Assembly (NCBI GenBank): GCA_016342385.1
Contig: JAEINM010000113.1
Coordinates: 1-10,327, forward strand
Reading direction: 5' to 3'
Source of the DNA: Spirochaetaceae bacterium
Lineage (GTDB): Bacteria > Spirochaetota > Spirochaetia > DSM-2461
DNA: 10,327 bases
Shown here: in pieces, positions 1-8,116 of the stretch
Position numbering within the stretch: position 1 is the stretch's first letter
How the letters are laid out: each line of letters opens with the position of its first letter
The notes under the pieces: generated by a model
Told to the model about the DNA's origin: nothing
Database searches by the model: none
The model's input: only the letters and a program-made list of their open reading frames with translations
Position numbers and translations under genes: made by a program

Positions 1-19
1 TTTTTCACAGGTCGCTTCT

Positions 20-113
20 CTTAATCTATAAATTTATATATAAATGGCTGCTATTAATAAACAGTCAATTGAAATAGGAGATATGGAAATACACTCCAGA
101 AATTGAAAAGATG
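20..113 (+). repeat. Upstream copy of the Fe-S scaffold gene leader (direct repeat, copy 1)
   Basis: This stretch matches 3234-3334 by eye. Shared blocks are an AT-rich start (ATAAATTTATATA, from 28), a GGCTGC/AGCTGC block ending at 51, an AGGAGAT ribosome-binding site at 76-82 and the first codons of the scaffold gene (ACTCC.GAAAT.GAA.AGATG). Spacing differs by small indels. The match fades after the ATG at 111. It is a direct repeat of the promoter, leader and first ten or so codons of the gene at 3308, so the three genes at 171-3242 lie between the two copies. Confidence 0.75.
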
Positions 114-137
114 TTTGCTTTTTTGCTGAGAAAATAG
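83..137 (+). pseudogene. Decayed 5' fragment of a scaffold-gene duplicate
   Basis: An ATG at 83 follows AGGAG (76-80) by only 2 bases, too close for good initiation. Read with one extra A removed (at about 87-89), the codons give MEYTPEIEKM, against MEYTPEIEEM at the start of the intact gene at 3308. The frame then gives FAFLLRK and stops at 135-137, with no similarity to the intact protein. With the extra A kept, the ATG frame hits a stop after seven codons. This is best seen as a frameshifted remnant of a duplicated gene start. Confidence 0.6.
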
Positions 138-170
138 TTTTCTGAATCCATATCAATTACAATTATAAAC

Positions 171-1409
171 ATGATTGATGATAAGCAGGATTATCTGGAA
201 TCTACAAAACGAGCCTTTTTCATTGAGAGAACCGGTGTAGTCCTCCGGTGGCTTCTTATCATTTCCTGTTCCATCATCCAGTTCATATCGCCTATTGTCC
301 CCTTTACAATTTATTATATAGCATTACCTTTTGCAGTCATCTATAACCTGTCCATCCATATAGCAGTTAAGAAGAAAACAAGACATATATTAATCATCAC
401 TCTCATTTCTTCAATTTTAGACATTCTCTTTTCACTGGTTCTTATATATGCAGGAGGGGGAAAAGATATTTATTTATGGTACATACTGCTTCTCATTTCT
501 CATGCTGCCAGATTCGGATTTAAAGGAGTAATTATCTCGGGAACTTTATTCTCTGTCCTATATACCTACTCAATATATGCAAGAGCCATTCCCATATCTT
601 CACAAGACCTTACCTTAAGGGGTTTATTTATCATCCTGATTGCAGTTATCAGCGGGTATCTGGCAAGAGAGGAACACCTGGAGTTCGACAATATTCTCAT
701 TCGTCAAAAAGATATGCTGGAAGAACAAAACCGGAGAAAAGCGCTGAGATCAATGCTTCAGAGATATTTGAGTTACAATATAGTCGATGAATTAATTCAA
801 CATCCCGAAGAGATGCAGCCCGGGGGGAGTCTAAAAAAAGTGACCGTTATTTTCTCGGATATCAAAGGTTTCACGACTCTTCTCTCTCAGAAAGAACCGG
901 AAGAAGTTATCAACCGCCTGAATATTTACCTGGAAGAGATGTCTAATGTCATTTTCCAATATGGCGGTATGGTGGATAAATTTGTAGGGGATGCCGTTAT
1001 AGGAATATTCGGTGCCATAAAAAAAACAGACAAAGATACGGAAAATGCTGTCCGCTGCGCTTTTGCCATGCAGAAGAGATTGAAAGAGCTGCAGGTCCAT
1101 TGGGAGGAAGAGGAGAATAACATATCATTTCATACCAGAATCGCTCTGGATACAGGATCTGTTATAATTGGAAACATAGGATCCCCTAAAAGAATGGATT
1201 TTACAGCCATAGGAGATACGGTCAATACGGCATCGAGGTTACAGTCTGTAGCCGATACCGATACAGTTGTCATCAGTGACAGCACTTACGGTGAAGTGAA
1301 AGAGATAATCAGTACAGAGGATATGGGATTCATTCAACTGAAGGGAAAGCCCGATCCAGTCCATGTCTTTAAGATCCTGGAGCTATCGGGTGAAAAAGAA
1401 ATTAATTAG
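171..1409 (+). CDS. Membrane-anchored class III adenylate/guanylate cyclase
   Basis: This 412-residue protein is predicted to make cyclic nucleotide (probably cAMP) at the inner membrane. Residues 22-165 hold about five or six hydrophobic segments. A short helical linker (165-200) leads to a class III catalytic domain (about 222-405). Visible catalytic features are the metal aspartates D230 (FSDIKGFT) and D274 (VDKFVGDAV), lysine K270 and threonine T345 at the purine-selecting positions, and N352 and R356 in IGDTVNTASRL at the transition-state positions. All key residues are present, so it should be active as a homodimer; the K/T pair is the usual bacterial adenylate-cyclase arrangement. No Shine-Dalgarno sequence is visible before ATG 171, but a later start would lose membrane segments. 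The 3' end overlaps the next gene by 20 bp. The membrane part could be a sensor; its ligand is unknown. Confidence 0.93.
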   Translation: MIDDKQDYLESTKRAFFIERTGVVLRWLLIISCSIIQFISPIVPFTIYYIALPFAVIYNLSIHIAVKKKTRHILIITLISSILDILFSLVLIYAGGGKDIYLWYILLLISHAARFGFKGVIISGTLFSVLYTYSIYARAIPISSQDLTLRGLFIILIAVISGYLAREEHLEFDNILIRQKDMLEEQNRRKALRSMLQRYLSYNIVDELIQHPEEMQPGGSLKKVTVIFSDIKGFTTLLSQKEPEEVINRLNIYLEEMSNVIFQYGGMVDKFVGDAVIGIFGAIKKTDKDTENAVRCAFAMQKRLKELQVHWEEEENNISFHTRIALDTGSVIIGNIGSPKRMDFTAIGDTVNTASRLQSVADTDTVVISDSTYGEVKEIISTEDMGFIQLKGKPDPVHVFKILELSGEKEIN

Positions 1410-2112
1410 TTTTATATTCATTTTTATCATTTCTACCATGATTCATTCGCAGGGCTATTCTCCCTCTGAAGTTGTACATCTATTTGGAGAGCATCTGAAC
1501 ACTATAAAAGATTATCAGTGCAGAATGTACGAATGGAGCATTAAAGGGAAGAAAGAGGAAATACGGTATATCAACTTTTATTTTCTTTCACCCCGCTTGA
1601 TAAGAATGGATATCCTGAAAGGCAATAGAGCGGGAGATACAGGCAGTATCGGAGTTTTACGGGAAGATGGAAGAGTCAGAGGAAGAAAAGGTGGGATTCT
1701 TTCAGCCATAGCGGTTACTGTTGATAGAGAACATGGGCTGGCGACAACCATAAGAGGAGTGACTTTTGATGAAAGTGATGCCATCGCCGCCCATGAGAGG
1801 CTCCTGTTTCTGCTCGATAACAGCCAGATTGACCTTTTCGAAGATCCATCGGGATGGTTGTTTGAGTGTTACCTTTTTGAAGAAGATGAAGGAGTCACCA
1901 GAGAGGTTCTTTTCCTGGACAGATTGACTATGATGCCCCTGTTCACCAAGTCCTACGAAAAAAATAAACTTGTCCAGTTTGTACAATGGGATTCCTACAT
2001 AATCAATGCCGGTTTGCCGGAAGAACTTTTCCATGTTCGCTATAAAGCTGATAAACTGAATGACCTGCAGATCACCAACAATACGAATTTACCTCTGGAC
2101 TTAAGAGAATGA
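1390..2112 (+). CDS. Secreted LolA/DUF1571-like outer-membrane lipoprotein-sorting-type protein
   Basis: I place the start at GTG 1390, not at the upstream ATG 1363, because GGAG lies 7 bases before it (1379-1382) and this start gives a clean signal peptide (KKKLISFIFIFIISTMIHS, cleavage likely near SQG). The mature part is about 220 residues. It opens with a helix followed by the alternating pattern YQCRMYEW...RYINFYFLSPRLIRMDIL, typical of LolA-like or DUF1571-like half-barrels. These proteins reside in the periplasm and some carry lipids or lipoproteins. The gene overlaps the cyclase by 20 bp and the oxidoreductase by 4 bp (ATGA), so the three are translationally coupled. The family call rests on pattern and signal peptide rather than on a catalytic motif; the function is inferred. 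Confidence 0.6.
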   Translation: MKKKLISFIFIFIISTMIHSQGYSPSEVVHLFGEHLNTIKDYQCRMYEWSIKGKKEEIRYINFYFLSPRLIRMDILKGNRAGDTGSIGVLREDGRVRGRKGGILSAIAVTVDREHGLATTIRGVTFDESDAIAAHERLLFLLDNSQIDLFEDPSGWLFECYLFEEDEGVTREVLFLDRLTMMPLFTKSYEKNKLVQFVQWDSYIINAGLPEELFHVRYKADKLNDLQITNNTNLPLDLRE

Positions 2113-3242
2113 ATAACTATGACGTCATAGTGGTGGGAGCCGGTCCTGCAGGATCTACTGCAGCCAGGATTTGTGCAGAAAAAGGATTAAATGTATTAAT
2201 TATAGAGAAGGAAGATTTCCCGAGAGAAAAACCCTGCGGTGGCGGATTATCAATGGGAGCGGTAAAAGAACTTGATATAATATTACCGGAAAGTCTGATA
2301 GTGGAAAAATGTTATGGTATGCGTTCAGTCTTCAATGGAAGACAATCGCAGATATTTGATTCCCAACCGGTCGCCTACATGATAAACAGAATAGAATTTG
2401 ATGATTTCCTACTGAAGAAAGCCATTGAATCGGGGGCTGTTTTTCAAAAAAAGCGATGTCTGAATGTTGTTGAAAAAAATGATGGTGTCATAATAAAAAC
2501 TGATATTGACGAGATCTTTGCCGGATACTGCATCGGTGCCGATGGGTATTTCAGTAAAACAGCCCGGGCTGTCAGAGATAAATTTTCCGAAGATGAAATA
2601 CGCTTCTGTCTCATAACATCCATAATCGGGAACAATCACCACCCAATATACGACAGGGAAAAACCTTCAGTAGAATTAGATTTTGGTTATATTTCTCTGG
2701 GTTACGGGTGGTTATTTCCAAAACACACACATATCTCTGCGGGAATCGGAGGAGCGTTGAAAGACAGAAAAAATCTCAGAAATCAATTTATCAGTTTTCT
2801 GAAATTTCACAATCTGACACCATCGAATCAACTGACAGGTTGTTTTATACCGATCTCCAGATTAAAACAACCCATCTGTACTGATAGAATTATGCTGACC
2901 GGAGATGCGGCAGGTCTGGTCGACAGTTTCAGTGGCGAAGGAATAAAAAACGCCATAATTTCAGGAAAAACAGCAGCGGAAACTGCTTATGAAGTTTTGA
3001 ATAGCAATAAGAAAGTGACAGCCGCCCTCTACAGAAAAAAGATATACTCACAGATTGCACAGGACTTAATCTGGTCTATGCGGATAAGCAAATTGTCAAA
3101 CCGGTATGAAAACATAGTGTACGGAAAGTTGCTATTCAGTGAAAAAATCATCAAAAAATACTTTACAGTCATGAGAGGTGAAAAAAATTATAAACGTTTC
3201 TTTATTGAAACTATTATTTCTTTACCTTTTCTCTTTTCCTAA
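2109..3242 (+). CDS. Geranylgeranyl-reductase-family FAD-dependent oxidoreductase
   Basis: This 377-residue flavoprotein belongs to the group that reduces isoprenoid chains or quinone-linked polyprenyl substrates. The N-terminal Rossmann motif is VVGAGPAGSTAA (8-19). The family motif PREKPCGGGLS (38-48) follows, then GADG (143-146), the substrate-side motif YGWLFPK (199-205) and the second FAD motif LTGDAAGLVDSFSGEGI (263-279). Length and motif order match the GGR family, and no residues seem missing. The ATG overlaps the previous stop as ATGA. The C-terminus is hydrophobic (FFIETIISLPFLFS) and may touch the membrane. The exact substrate cannot be read from sequence. Neighbouring a periplasmic LolA-like protein, a role in modifying an envelope lipid is possible, but that is inference. 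Confidence 0.85.
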   Translation: MNNYDVIVVGAGPAGSTAARICAEKGLNVLIIEKEDFPREKPCGGGLSMGAVKELDIILPESLIVEKCYGMRSVFNGRQSQIFDSQPVAYMINRIEFDDFLLKKAIESGAVFQKKRCLNVVEKNDGVIIKTDIDEIFAGYCIGADGYFSKTARAVRDKFSEDEIRFCLITSIIGNNHHPIYDREKPSVELDFGYISLGYGWLFPKHTHISAGIGGALKDRKNLRNQFISFLKFHNLTPSNQLTGCFIPISRLKQPICTDRIMLTGDAAGLVDSFSGEGIKNAIISGKTAAETAYEVLNSNKKVTAALYRKKIYSQIAQDLIWSMRISKLSNRYENIVYGKLLFSEKIIKKYFTVMRGEKNYKRFFIETIISLPFLFS

Positions 3243-3334
3243 TCGATAAATTTATATAAAATAGCTGCGAACAAATTAAAGTAAAATTGTCTATTAGGAG
3301 ATTATGAATGGAATACACTCCGGAAATCGAAGAG
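3234..3334 (+). repeat. Leader and start of the Fe-S scaffold gene (direct repeat, copy 2)
   Basis: This is the intact counterpart of 20-113. It contains the AT-rich block and AGCTGC ending at 3268, the ribosome-binding site AGGAG at 3296-3300 (7 bases before ATG 3308), and the first nine codons. The AT-rich block contains TATAAAAT, which could serve as a -10 element, but no convincing -35 was found. Preservation of the AT block in both copies suggests it is part of the promoter of this gene pair. Confidence 0.7.
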
Positions 3335-4000
3335 ATGTGTATAGTCGCCAAAGGACCAAAAAACGGTCCGGCACCGATTCCCCAGGAAGGGAAATGGACT
3401 CAGGCGAAAGAGATTAAAGACATTTCAGCTTTCACACACGGTGTGGGCTGGTGTGCCCCTCAGCAGGGAGCCTGTAAACTGACCCTGAATGTAAAAGAGG
3501 GTATTATTGAAGAAGCACTTGTTGAAACCATTGGTTGTACGGGGATGACCCATTCCGCGGCTATGGCTGCTGAAATACTCGCGGGAAAAACCATGCTTGA
3601 AGCCTTAAATACCGACCTTGTCTGTGATGCAATTAATGTCGCTATGAGGGAACTTTTCCTTCAGGCTGCTTACGGAAGAAGCCAGTCGGCTTTCTCGGAG
3701 AATGGATTACCTATCGGTGCGGGACTGGAAGATCTGGGTAAAGGTCTCCGGTCTGTTACAGGAACAATGTACAGCACAAAAGATAAGGGTCCCCGATACC
3801 TGGAAATGGTTGAGGGTTATGTCACAGAAATGGGGCTCGACGAAGATGATGAAGTGATCGGATACAAATTTGTCAGAATGGGTGTCATGATGGAAAATAT
3901 CGCAAAAGGTATGAATGCCGGAGAGGCTCTTACCAAAGCAACCGGAACATACGGCCGTTTTGAAGAGGCTGTAAAAACTATCAACCCGAGAGAAGAGTAA
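3308..4000 (+). CDS. IscU/NifU-like iron-sulfur cluster scaffold protein
   Basis: This 230-residue cytoplasmic protein has an IscU/NifU-N core. The segment around GACKLTL, then EGIIEEALVETIGCTGMTHSAA, lines up with the IscU pattern of a first cysteine, a beta hairpin and a GC..(A/S) cysteine. C56, C77 and C106 fit the three cluster-binding cysteines; C11 and C49 are additional. A C-terminal extension (about 125-230) not found in plain IscU contains GPRYLEMVEGYV and YKFVRMGVMMENIAKG. The start is set by AGGAG 7 bases upstream. The stop is 12 bp before the GGGtGRT gene, with which this family is usually paired, so they are one transcription unit. No NifS/IscS cysteine desulfurase lies in the window, so the client and sulfur source are unknown. 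Confidence 0.85.
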   Translation: MEYTPEIEEMCIVAKGPKNGPAPIPQEGKWTQAKEIKDISAFTHGVGWCAPQQGACKLTLNVKEGIIEEALVETIGCTGMTHSAAMAAEILAGKTMLEALNTDLVCDAINVAMRELFLQAAYGRSQSAFSENGLPIGAGLEDLGKGLRSVTGTMYSTKDKGPRYLEMVEGYVTEMGLDEDDEVIGYKFVRMGVMMENIAKGMNAGEALTKATGTYGRFEEAVKTINPREE

Positions 4001-4012
4001 GGAGTTAAATGT

Positions 4013-5011
4013 ATGGCACTTTTTGAAGGATATTCCAGAAGAATAGACCAGATAAACAAGGCTCTCGCTCAGTACGGGATCAGTTCCGTTGAGGAATGCC
4101 TTGAAATATGTAAAGAAAAGGGTTTCAACCCTGTAGAAATAGTAGAATCGGTACAGAACATTGCATTTGAAAATGCCAAATGGGCGTACACTGTCGGTGC
4201 GGCAATTGCCATTAAAAAAGGACAGACAAAAGCCGCCGAGATTGCCACAACAATCGGAGAAGGTCTACAGGCTTTCTGCATTCCCGGATCAGTTGCAGAT
4301 CAGAGAAAAGTAGGAATCGGTCATGGGAACCTGGCGTCCATGCTATTAAAAGAAGAGACCGAGTGTTTTGCATTCTGTGCGGGCCATGAGTCTTTTGCCG
4401 CCGCTGAAGGAGCGATCGGCCTGGCCAGATCGGCCAACAAGGCCAGAAAATCTCCTCTCCAGGTAATTCTCAACGGTCTTGGAAAAGATGCGGCACAGAT
4501 TATTGCCCGAATCAATGGTTTCACTCATGTAGAAACGGCTTTCGACTGTAATACGGGTAAACTGTCTGAAACAAAAGTAAAGGCCTACTCCAAAGGAGAC
4601 AGAGCTGCCGTAAGATGTTTCGGTGCAGATGATGTAAGTGAAGGTGTAGCTATTATGTCTGCAGAAAATGTATCTGTTGCGATTACCGGGAACTCTACGA
4701 ATCCCACAAGGTTCCAGCATCCTGTTATGGCCACATATAAAAAGGAAAGACAGAGCGAAGGTAAATCTTTCTTCTCCGTCGCTTCCGGCGGGGGTACAGG
4801 TAGAACTCTGCATCCCGACAATATGGCGGCGGGACCGGCATCCTACGGAATGACTGACACAATGGGAAGAATGCACTCAGATGCTCAATTTGCCGGGAGC
4901 TCCTCTGTTCCGGCTCATGTGGAAATGATGGGACTGATCGGTATGGGCAACAACCCTATGGTCGGTGCTTCTGTTGCTGTTTCTGTTGCTGTTGAACAAG
5001 CTATGAACTAG
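4013..5011 (+). CDS. GGGtGRT-family protein
   Basis: This 332-residue protein carries the family signature GGGTGRT at 259-265, followed by LHPDNMA. The rest is soluble, alanine/glycine-rich and alpha/beta in pattern, with cysteines at C33, C89, C118, C122, C179 and C202, several in conserved-looking contexts (ETECFAFCAGHES, RCFGADD). The family is widespread in anaerobes and is typically encoded next to an IscU-like scaffold, as here; its biochemical function is not established to my knowledge. Start ATG 4013 is preceded by AAGGAG (3999-4004), 8 bases away. The gene ends 19 bp before a strong terminator and is the last of its operon. A role in cluster delivery or as a cluster-dependent enzyme is only inference. 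Confidence 0.9.
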   Translation: MALFEGYSRRIDQINKALAQYGISSVEECLEICKEKGFNPVEIVESVQNIAFENAKWAYTVGAAIAIKKGQTKAAEIATTIGEGLQAFCIPGSVADQRKVGIGHGNLASMLLKEETECFAFCAGHESFAAAEGAIGLARSANKARKSPLQVILNGLGKDAAQIIARINGFTHVETAFDCNTGKLSETKVKAYSKGDRAAVRCFGADDVSEGVAIMSAENVSVAITGNSTNPTRFQHPVMATYKKERQSEGKSFFSVASGGGTGRTLHPDNMAAGPASYGMTDTMGRMHSDAQFAGSSSVPAHVEMMGLIGMGNNPMVGASVAVSVAVEQAMN

Positions 5012-5030
5012 ATTTTTCCATAGGAGATGA

Positions 5031-5071
5031 CCCTAGAGACGCCCGACAAGGCGTCTCTAGGGCTTTTTTTT
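5031..5071 (+). terminator. Strong intrinsic terminator
   Basis: A perfect 13-bp stem, CCCTAGAGACGCC (5031-5043) with GGCGTCTCTAGGG (5050-5062), closes a 6-base loop (CGACAA) and is followed by C and eight T (5064-5071). It ends the scaffold/GGGtGRT operon. No T run follows on the other strand, so it acts in the plus direction. The converging gene's stop codon lies inside the stem. Confidence 0.95.
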
Positions 5072-5563
5072 ATTAAAAACATAAGTTAGAGCCACAATAG
5101 GCATTATCCGGGGACCTTTCATTCCATTGTATTCCTGCCATTCCCACCAGGCCCCGGCTCCCAGCCGCAATCCCAATCCCCAGGGACTGTACCTTATCAT
5201 CAGCGACAATCCCACAAGCCAGCCGGCATAGGGTGAGGTTATAATGGGATCCCAATCGACATATTTGTTTTCCCAGAAGTCGGCATAAGCCAGAGGGCAT
5301 CCCGCTTCCAGATCAAAGTACCAACGACTGTCAGGCCTGCAAAGGCGGTAAAAGATCAGGAAATTGGCCTTGAGAGATTTAATATTGGGAATGCCAAAGC
5401 CGCCGCTGGTTTTCAGCCCCCAGTTACTATCAGAAATAAATTCAATCCCTGCGCGAAGCGATAAGATCTGGTCAAACTCCAGCATAAAGGAGATATGTTC
5501 ATGACAGTGTAGTGAAACTGATAGAGAAAGAAACACCACAATGACAGAGAGTATTCTTTTCAC
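5057..5563 (-). CDS. Small secreted outer-membrane beta-barrel-like protein
   Basis: This 168-residue protein has an N-terminal signal (MKRILSVIVVFLSLSVSLHC). The mature part consists of alternating hydrophobic/aromatic strands with glycine-rich turns (WGLGLRLGAGAWWEWQEY, PYAGWLVGLSLMIRYSP) and ends in a barrel-type strand (PIVALTYVF) before a short basic tail. This pattern fits an outer-membrane barrel of about eight strands. The start is GTG at 5563, with AGGGAG 8 bases upstream. The cysteine at residue 20 does not sit in a normal lipobox, so a lipoprotein is possible but not favoured. The stop codon falls inside the terminator stem of the opposing operon. I do not recognise a named family. 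Confidence 0.75.
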   Translation of the reverse strand: MKRILSVIVVFLSLSVSLHCHEHISFMLEFDQILSLRAGIEFISDSNWGLKTSGGFGIPNIKSLKANFLIFYRLCRPDSRWYFDLEAGCPLAYADFWENKYVDWDPIITSPYAGWLVGLSLMIRYSPWGLGLRLGAGAWWEWQEYNGMKGPRIMPIVALTYVFNKKKP

Positions 5564-5743
5564 TTTATGATCTCCCTGATTATAAAATACTATCTGATTA
5601 TATTTTTTCCAATTTTTCCTTGAGAATATATATTAGAATTAAAATACTCGGGATCAAAAATAAAAAGTGCTTCTACTAAATATAAAGTGGTAATACAATT
5701 ACAAGAAATACCGGGATTTTATCATAAAGAGGTTAATTCCATA

Positions 5744-7663
5744 ATGACTGAATATAAAACCATTTTAATAGTAGATGATGAAATGATAATAGCCATGAAT
5801 GAAGCAATTATGCTGGAAAGAAACGGCTATAATGTTATTACTGCTGTTAATGCTGAAAAGGCTCTTAAAGCAGTCGGTGAGAATACTGTCGATCTGATTC
5901 TAATGGATATTGATTTGGGTCTTGAGGAAATGGATGGCATTGAAGTTGCCAGGTTAATCCTAAAAAATTACAATATTCCAATTGTATTTATATCATCTCA
6001 TACTGAACGGGAAGTGGTAGAAAAGACAGAAAAAATTACCTCCTATGGCTATATTATTAAAGGTTCCGTCGAAGCAATCCAACTGACATCGATTAAGATG
6101 GCCTTTAGACTTTTTGAAGCTAATGTAAGAGAAAAAGAGAAAGAGAAAAAACTGCAGGAAAGCCTGGAACGATACCAGACATTATTTGATGATCTGGCTG
6201 ATCCGGTTTTAATCTTTATGGACGAATTTCCCAATACATTCCTGGATTGCAATCATGCTGTAATAGAAAAATACGGTTATACACGTGAAGAAATATTAAA
6301 AATGAATCCCAATAGTCTTCAGCCAACAGATAGTTTTGAAGATATGCTGGTTAATATCCAGAGCGGTAAACCATTATTCTATGAAGCAGAACATTTTGAT
6401 AAAAATGGTAGAAAATATTTTGTTGATATTCATTCCCGTCCTATTAAATATAAAGGGATGAATTCCCATATCAATATTATAAGAGATATAACAAAGCGTA
6501 AAAACCTGGAGAAACATATCCGTCAATCGGAAAAGATGGAATCCATTGGCCACCTGGCTGGTGGTATTGCTCATGATTTTAATAATCTCTTAACAGTCAT
6601 CATCGGCTATGCCGCTCTTTCTCAAAATTTGACAACCCAGGGGAGCCGTTTAGAAAAATACATAAAACACATTTTTAATACCGGTGAAAAAGCAAAGGAA
6701 TTAGTCAATCAGATATTGACCTTCAGCAGGCAGAATCCGGATATAAGAAGTGCAATTCTTTTAAAACCCGTAATAGATGATATTGTACAACTGCTCCGGG
6801 CTTCCATACCCTCATCAATTGAGTTCCGGTTAGATCTGTCAGAAGACACAAAACCCGTATTAGCAGATAGTACAAAAATCCATGAGGTTCTTCTTAACCT
6901 GTGTACAAATGCAGTAAATGCGATGAAAGAGATTGGTGAACTTGAAATAACCTTAAGAGAAAAGATGATTGAAGAAGAATTTGAAGGGCGAATAGGATTA
7001 TGCAAAGCCGGTTTGTACTCGGTAATTTCCATAATAGATGATGGATCGGGTATGGATGAAGATGTTCTTACCCATATTTTTGAACCTTTTTTCACCACTA
7101 TGGAAGTTGGAAAGGGTACTGGTCTTGGACTGGCAGTCGTATTTGGCATAGTTCAAAGTCATGAGGGAAATATTCTTGTAAAGAGTGAACCTGGAAAAGG
7201 CACGGAATTTCAAATCTTTCTTCCTAAAACCGATGAACGTGTTCTTGAAGAAGAGGAAGAAGAAAAAATTGTGACCGGTGGAAATGAACACATTCTCTTT
7301 GTTGATGATGAACAGGATATAAGTATAATGTTTAAAGAGATTCTCAGTAATCTGGGGTATCAGGTAACAGTCTATTCTGAAAGCCTGAAAGCCTTTGAAT
7401 CTTTTAAAAATGGATCAGACCAATTTGATATAGTCATTACTGATCAGACAATGCCTGGTTTAACAGGATTTGAATTATCAAAAAAAATGTTACAATTGAA
7501 ACCCGACATCCCTATTATCCTGTGCACAGGTTTCAGCAATCTTATTGATGAAAAAAAAGTTCTCGATGCTGGAATTCGGAAGTTTATCATGAAACCTTAT
7601 GATATGAATGAATTAGCCATTGCCATAAGAAGTACACTGGATGAGAAGACAATTGTTGTATAG
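5744..7663 (+). CDS. Hybrid histidine kinase, REC-PAS-HisKA-HATPase-REC
   Basis: This 639-residue cytoplasmic signalling protein has no membrane segment. An N-terminal receiver (about 5-120; acidic pair D11/D12, phosphoacceptor D55, K106) leads through a charged coiled coil (125-145) to a PAS domain (about 143-252). HisKA follows with phospho-accepting H277 in GGIAHDFNNLL. The ATPase domain has the N box (N389), DDGSGM (432-437) and GKGTGLGLAVV. An acidic linker (EEEEEE, 502-507) leads to a second receiver (D521/D522, phosphoacceptor D567, T595, K617). All catalytic residues are intact. I chose ATG 5744 because AAGAGG lies upstream (5727-5732, a slightly long 11-base spacer) and the receiver begins at once; an in-frame GTG at 5687 would add 19 residues with no clear ribosome-binding site. 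No partner output regulator is adjacent. Confidence 0.92.
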   Translation: MTEYKTILIVDDEMIIAMNEAIMLERNGYNVITAVNAEKALKAVGENTVDLILMDIDLGLEEMDGIEVARLILKNYNIPIVFISSHTEREVVEKTEKITSYGYIIKGSVEAIQLTSIKMAFRLFEANVREKEKEKKLQESLERYQTLFDDLADPVLIFMDEFPNTFLDCNHAVIEKYGYTREEILKMNPNSLQPTDSFEDMLVNIQSGKPLFYEAEHFDKNGRKYFVDIHSRPIKYKGMNSHINIIRDITKRKNLEKHIRQSEKMESIGHLAGGIAHDFNNLLTVIIGYAALSQNLTTQGSRLEKYIKHIFNTGEKAKELVNQILTFSRQNPDIRSAILLKPVIDDIVQLLRASIPSSIEFRLDLSEDTKPVLADSTKIHEVLLNLCTNAVNAMKEIGELEITLREKMIEEEFEGRIGLCKAGLYSVISIIDDGSGMDEDVLTHIFEPFFTTMEVGKGTGLGLAVVFGIVQSHEGNILVKSEPGKGTEFQIFLPKTDERVLEEEEEEKIVTGGNEHILFVDDEQDISIMFKEILSNLGYQVTVYSESLKAFESFKNGSDQFDIVITDQTMPGLTGFELSKKMLQLKPDIPIILCTGFSNLIDEKKVLDAGIRKFIMKPYDMNELAIAIRSTLDEKTIVV

Positions 7664-7784
7664 GTAAGATACAACGAAAAGAGGATTTTTATTATTTGAA
7701 ATTCATAATCTAAGAACCCTCACCCTATTGTTGGCTGCTCGCCGGCTCACTGTCTTTTTTCAAACCGAAATTGGTCTTCACCTC

Positions 7785-7793
7785 ATCCCAGAG
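7785..7793 (+). repeat. Target-site duplication, left copy (9 bp)
   Basis: ATCCCAGAG directly abuts the left terminal inverted repeat and recurs in the same orientation immediately outside the right one (8455-8463). Nine bases is the duplication length known for Tn5/IS50-type insertion. Confidence 0.85.
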
Positions 7794-7813
7794 CATACTA
7801 TTACCCACAAGTC
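7794..7813 (+). repeat. Left terminal inverted repeat of the Tn5-like element
   Basis: CATACTATTACCCACAAGTC. It is the exact inverse of 8435-8454; complementarity ends after base 20. Confidence 0.9.
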
Positions 7814-7901
7814 ATATCAATTTACGAATTTAGGACCAATATTGAAGCAACAGACTTTGTATCTCTGTAGTCATTAATATGGATATAAGACCTTTCATTG
7901 A

Positions 7902-7940
7902 ACCCTCACCCCCGGCCCCTCTCCCACAAGGAGAGGGGAG
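7902..7940 (+). repeat. GC-rich palindromic repeat, left copy
   Basis: ACCCTCACCC, then a CGGCC core, then a perfect 9-bp hairpin CCCCTCTCC/GGAGAGGGG around CACAA (7916-7938). It is the inverse of 8309-8345 apart from three single-base indels. Read as protein it gives PSPPAPLPQGEGS, a frequent over-annotation product of this repeat type. Confidence 0.85.
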
Positions 7941-8096
7941 CGAAAAGACATATATAAATTATCGAGGTGGATTCAGCTATGCTGGTCTTGTAGAAATTGC
8001 AGGAGAATTGAGGAAAGAAGAAACTGCTGCGGAGAAAATGACCTGGCACTTACTTAGAAATAGGCGATTTAGAGGTCTCAAATTCCGTAGACATGA

Positions 8097-8116
8097 GAGG
8101 CGAGACTCGCAGCCTC
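8097..8116 (+). other. Quasi-palindrome replacing the DUF559 core segment
   Basis: GAGGCGAG-A-CTCGC-AGC-CTC forms an 8-bp stem with one 3-base bulge around a single A, exactly where the normal DUF559 core codons are missing. A hairpin-mediated replication error could have made it; this is inference. Confidence 0.5.

Noticed and set aside
4346..4876. 176-residue minus-strand frame inside the GGGtGRT gene
   Set aside because: It is a shadow of a well-supported gene, with no start signal and no recognisable domain.
5687..5743. Upstream GTG start for the histidine kinase
   Set aside because: No ribosome-binding site precedes it and the added 19 residues have no domain character; ATG 5744 starts directly before the receiver.
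7725..7796. Minus-strand 23-codon frame beginning MLWDEVKTNFGLKK
   Set aside because: It reads out of the element end into flanking DNA; the ATG belongs to the terminal repeat, there is no ribosome-binding site, and the product is too short to support.
7879..7941. N-terminal coding sequence PSPPAPLPQGEGS
   Set aside because: This is the GC-rich palindromic repeat read as protein, a common false coding call.
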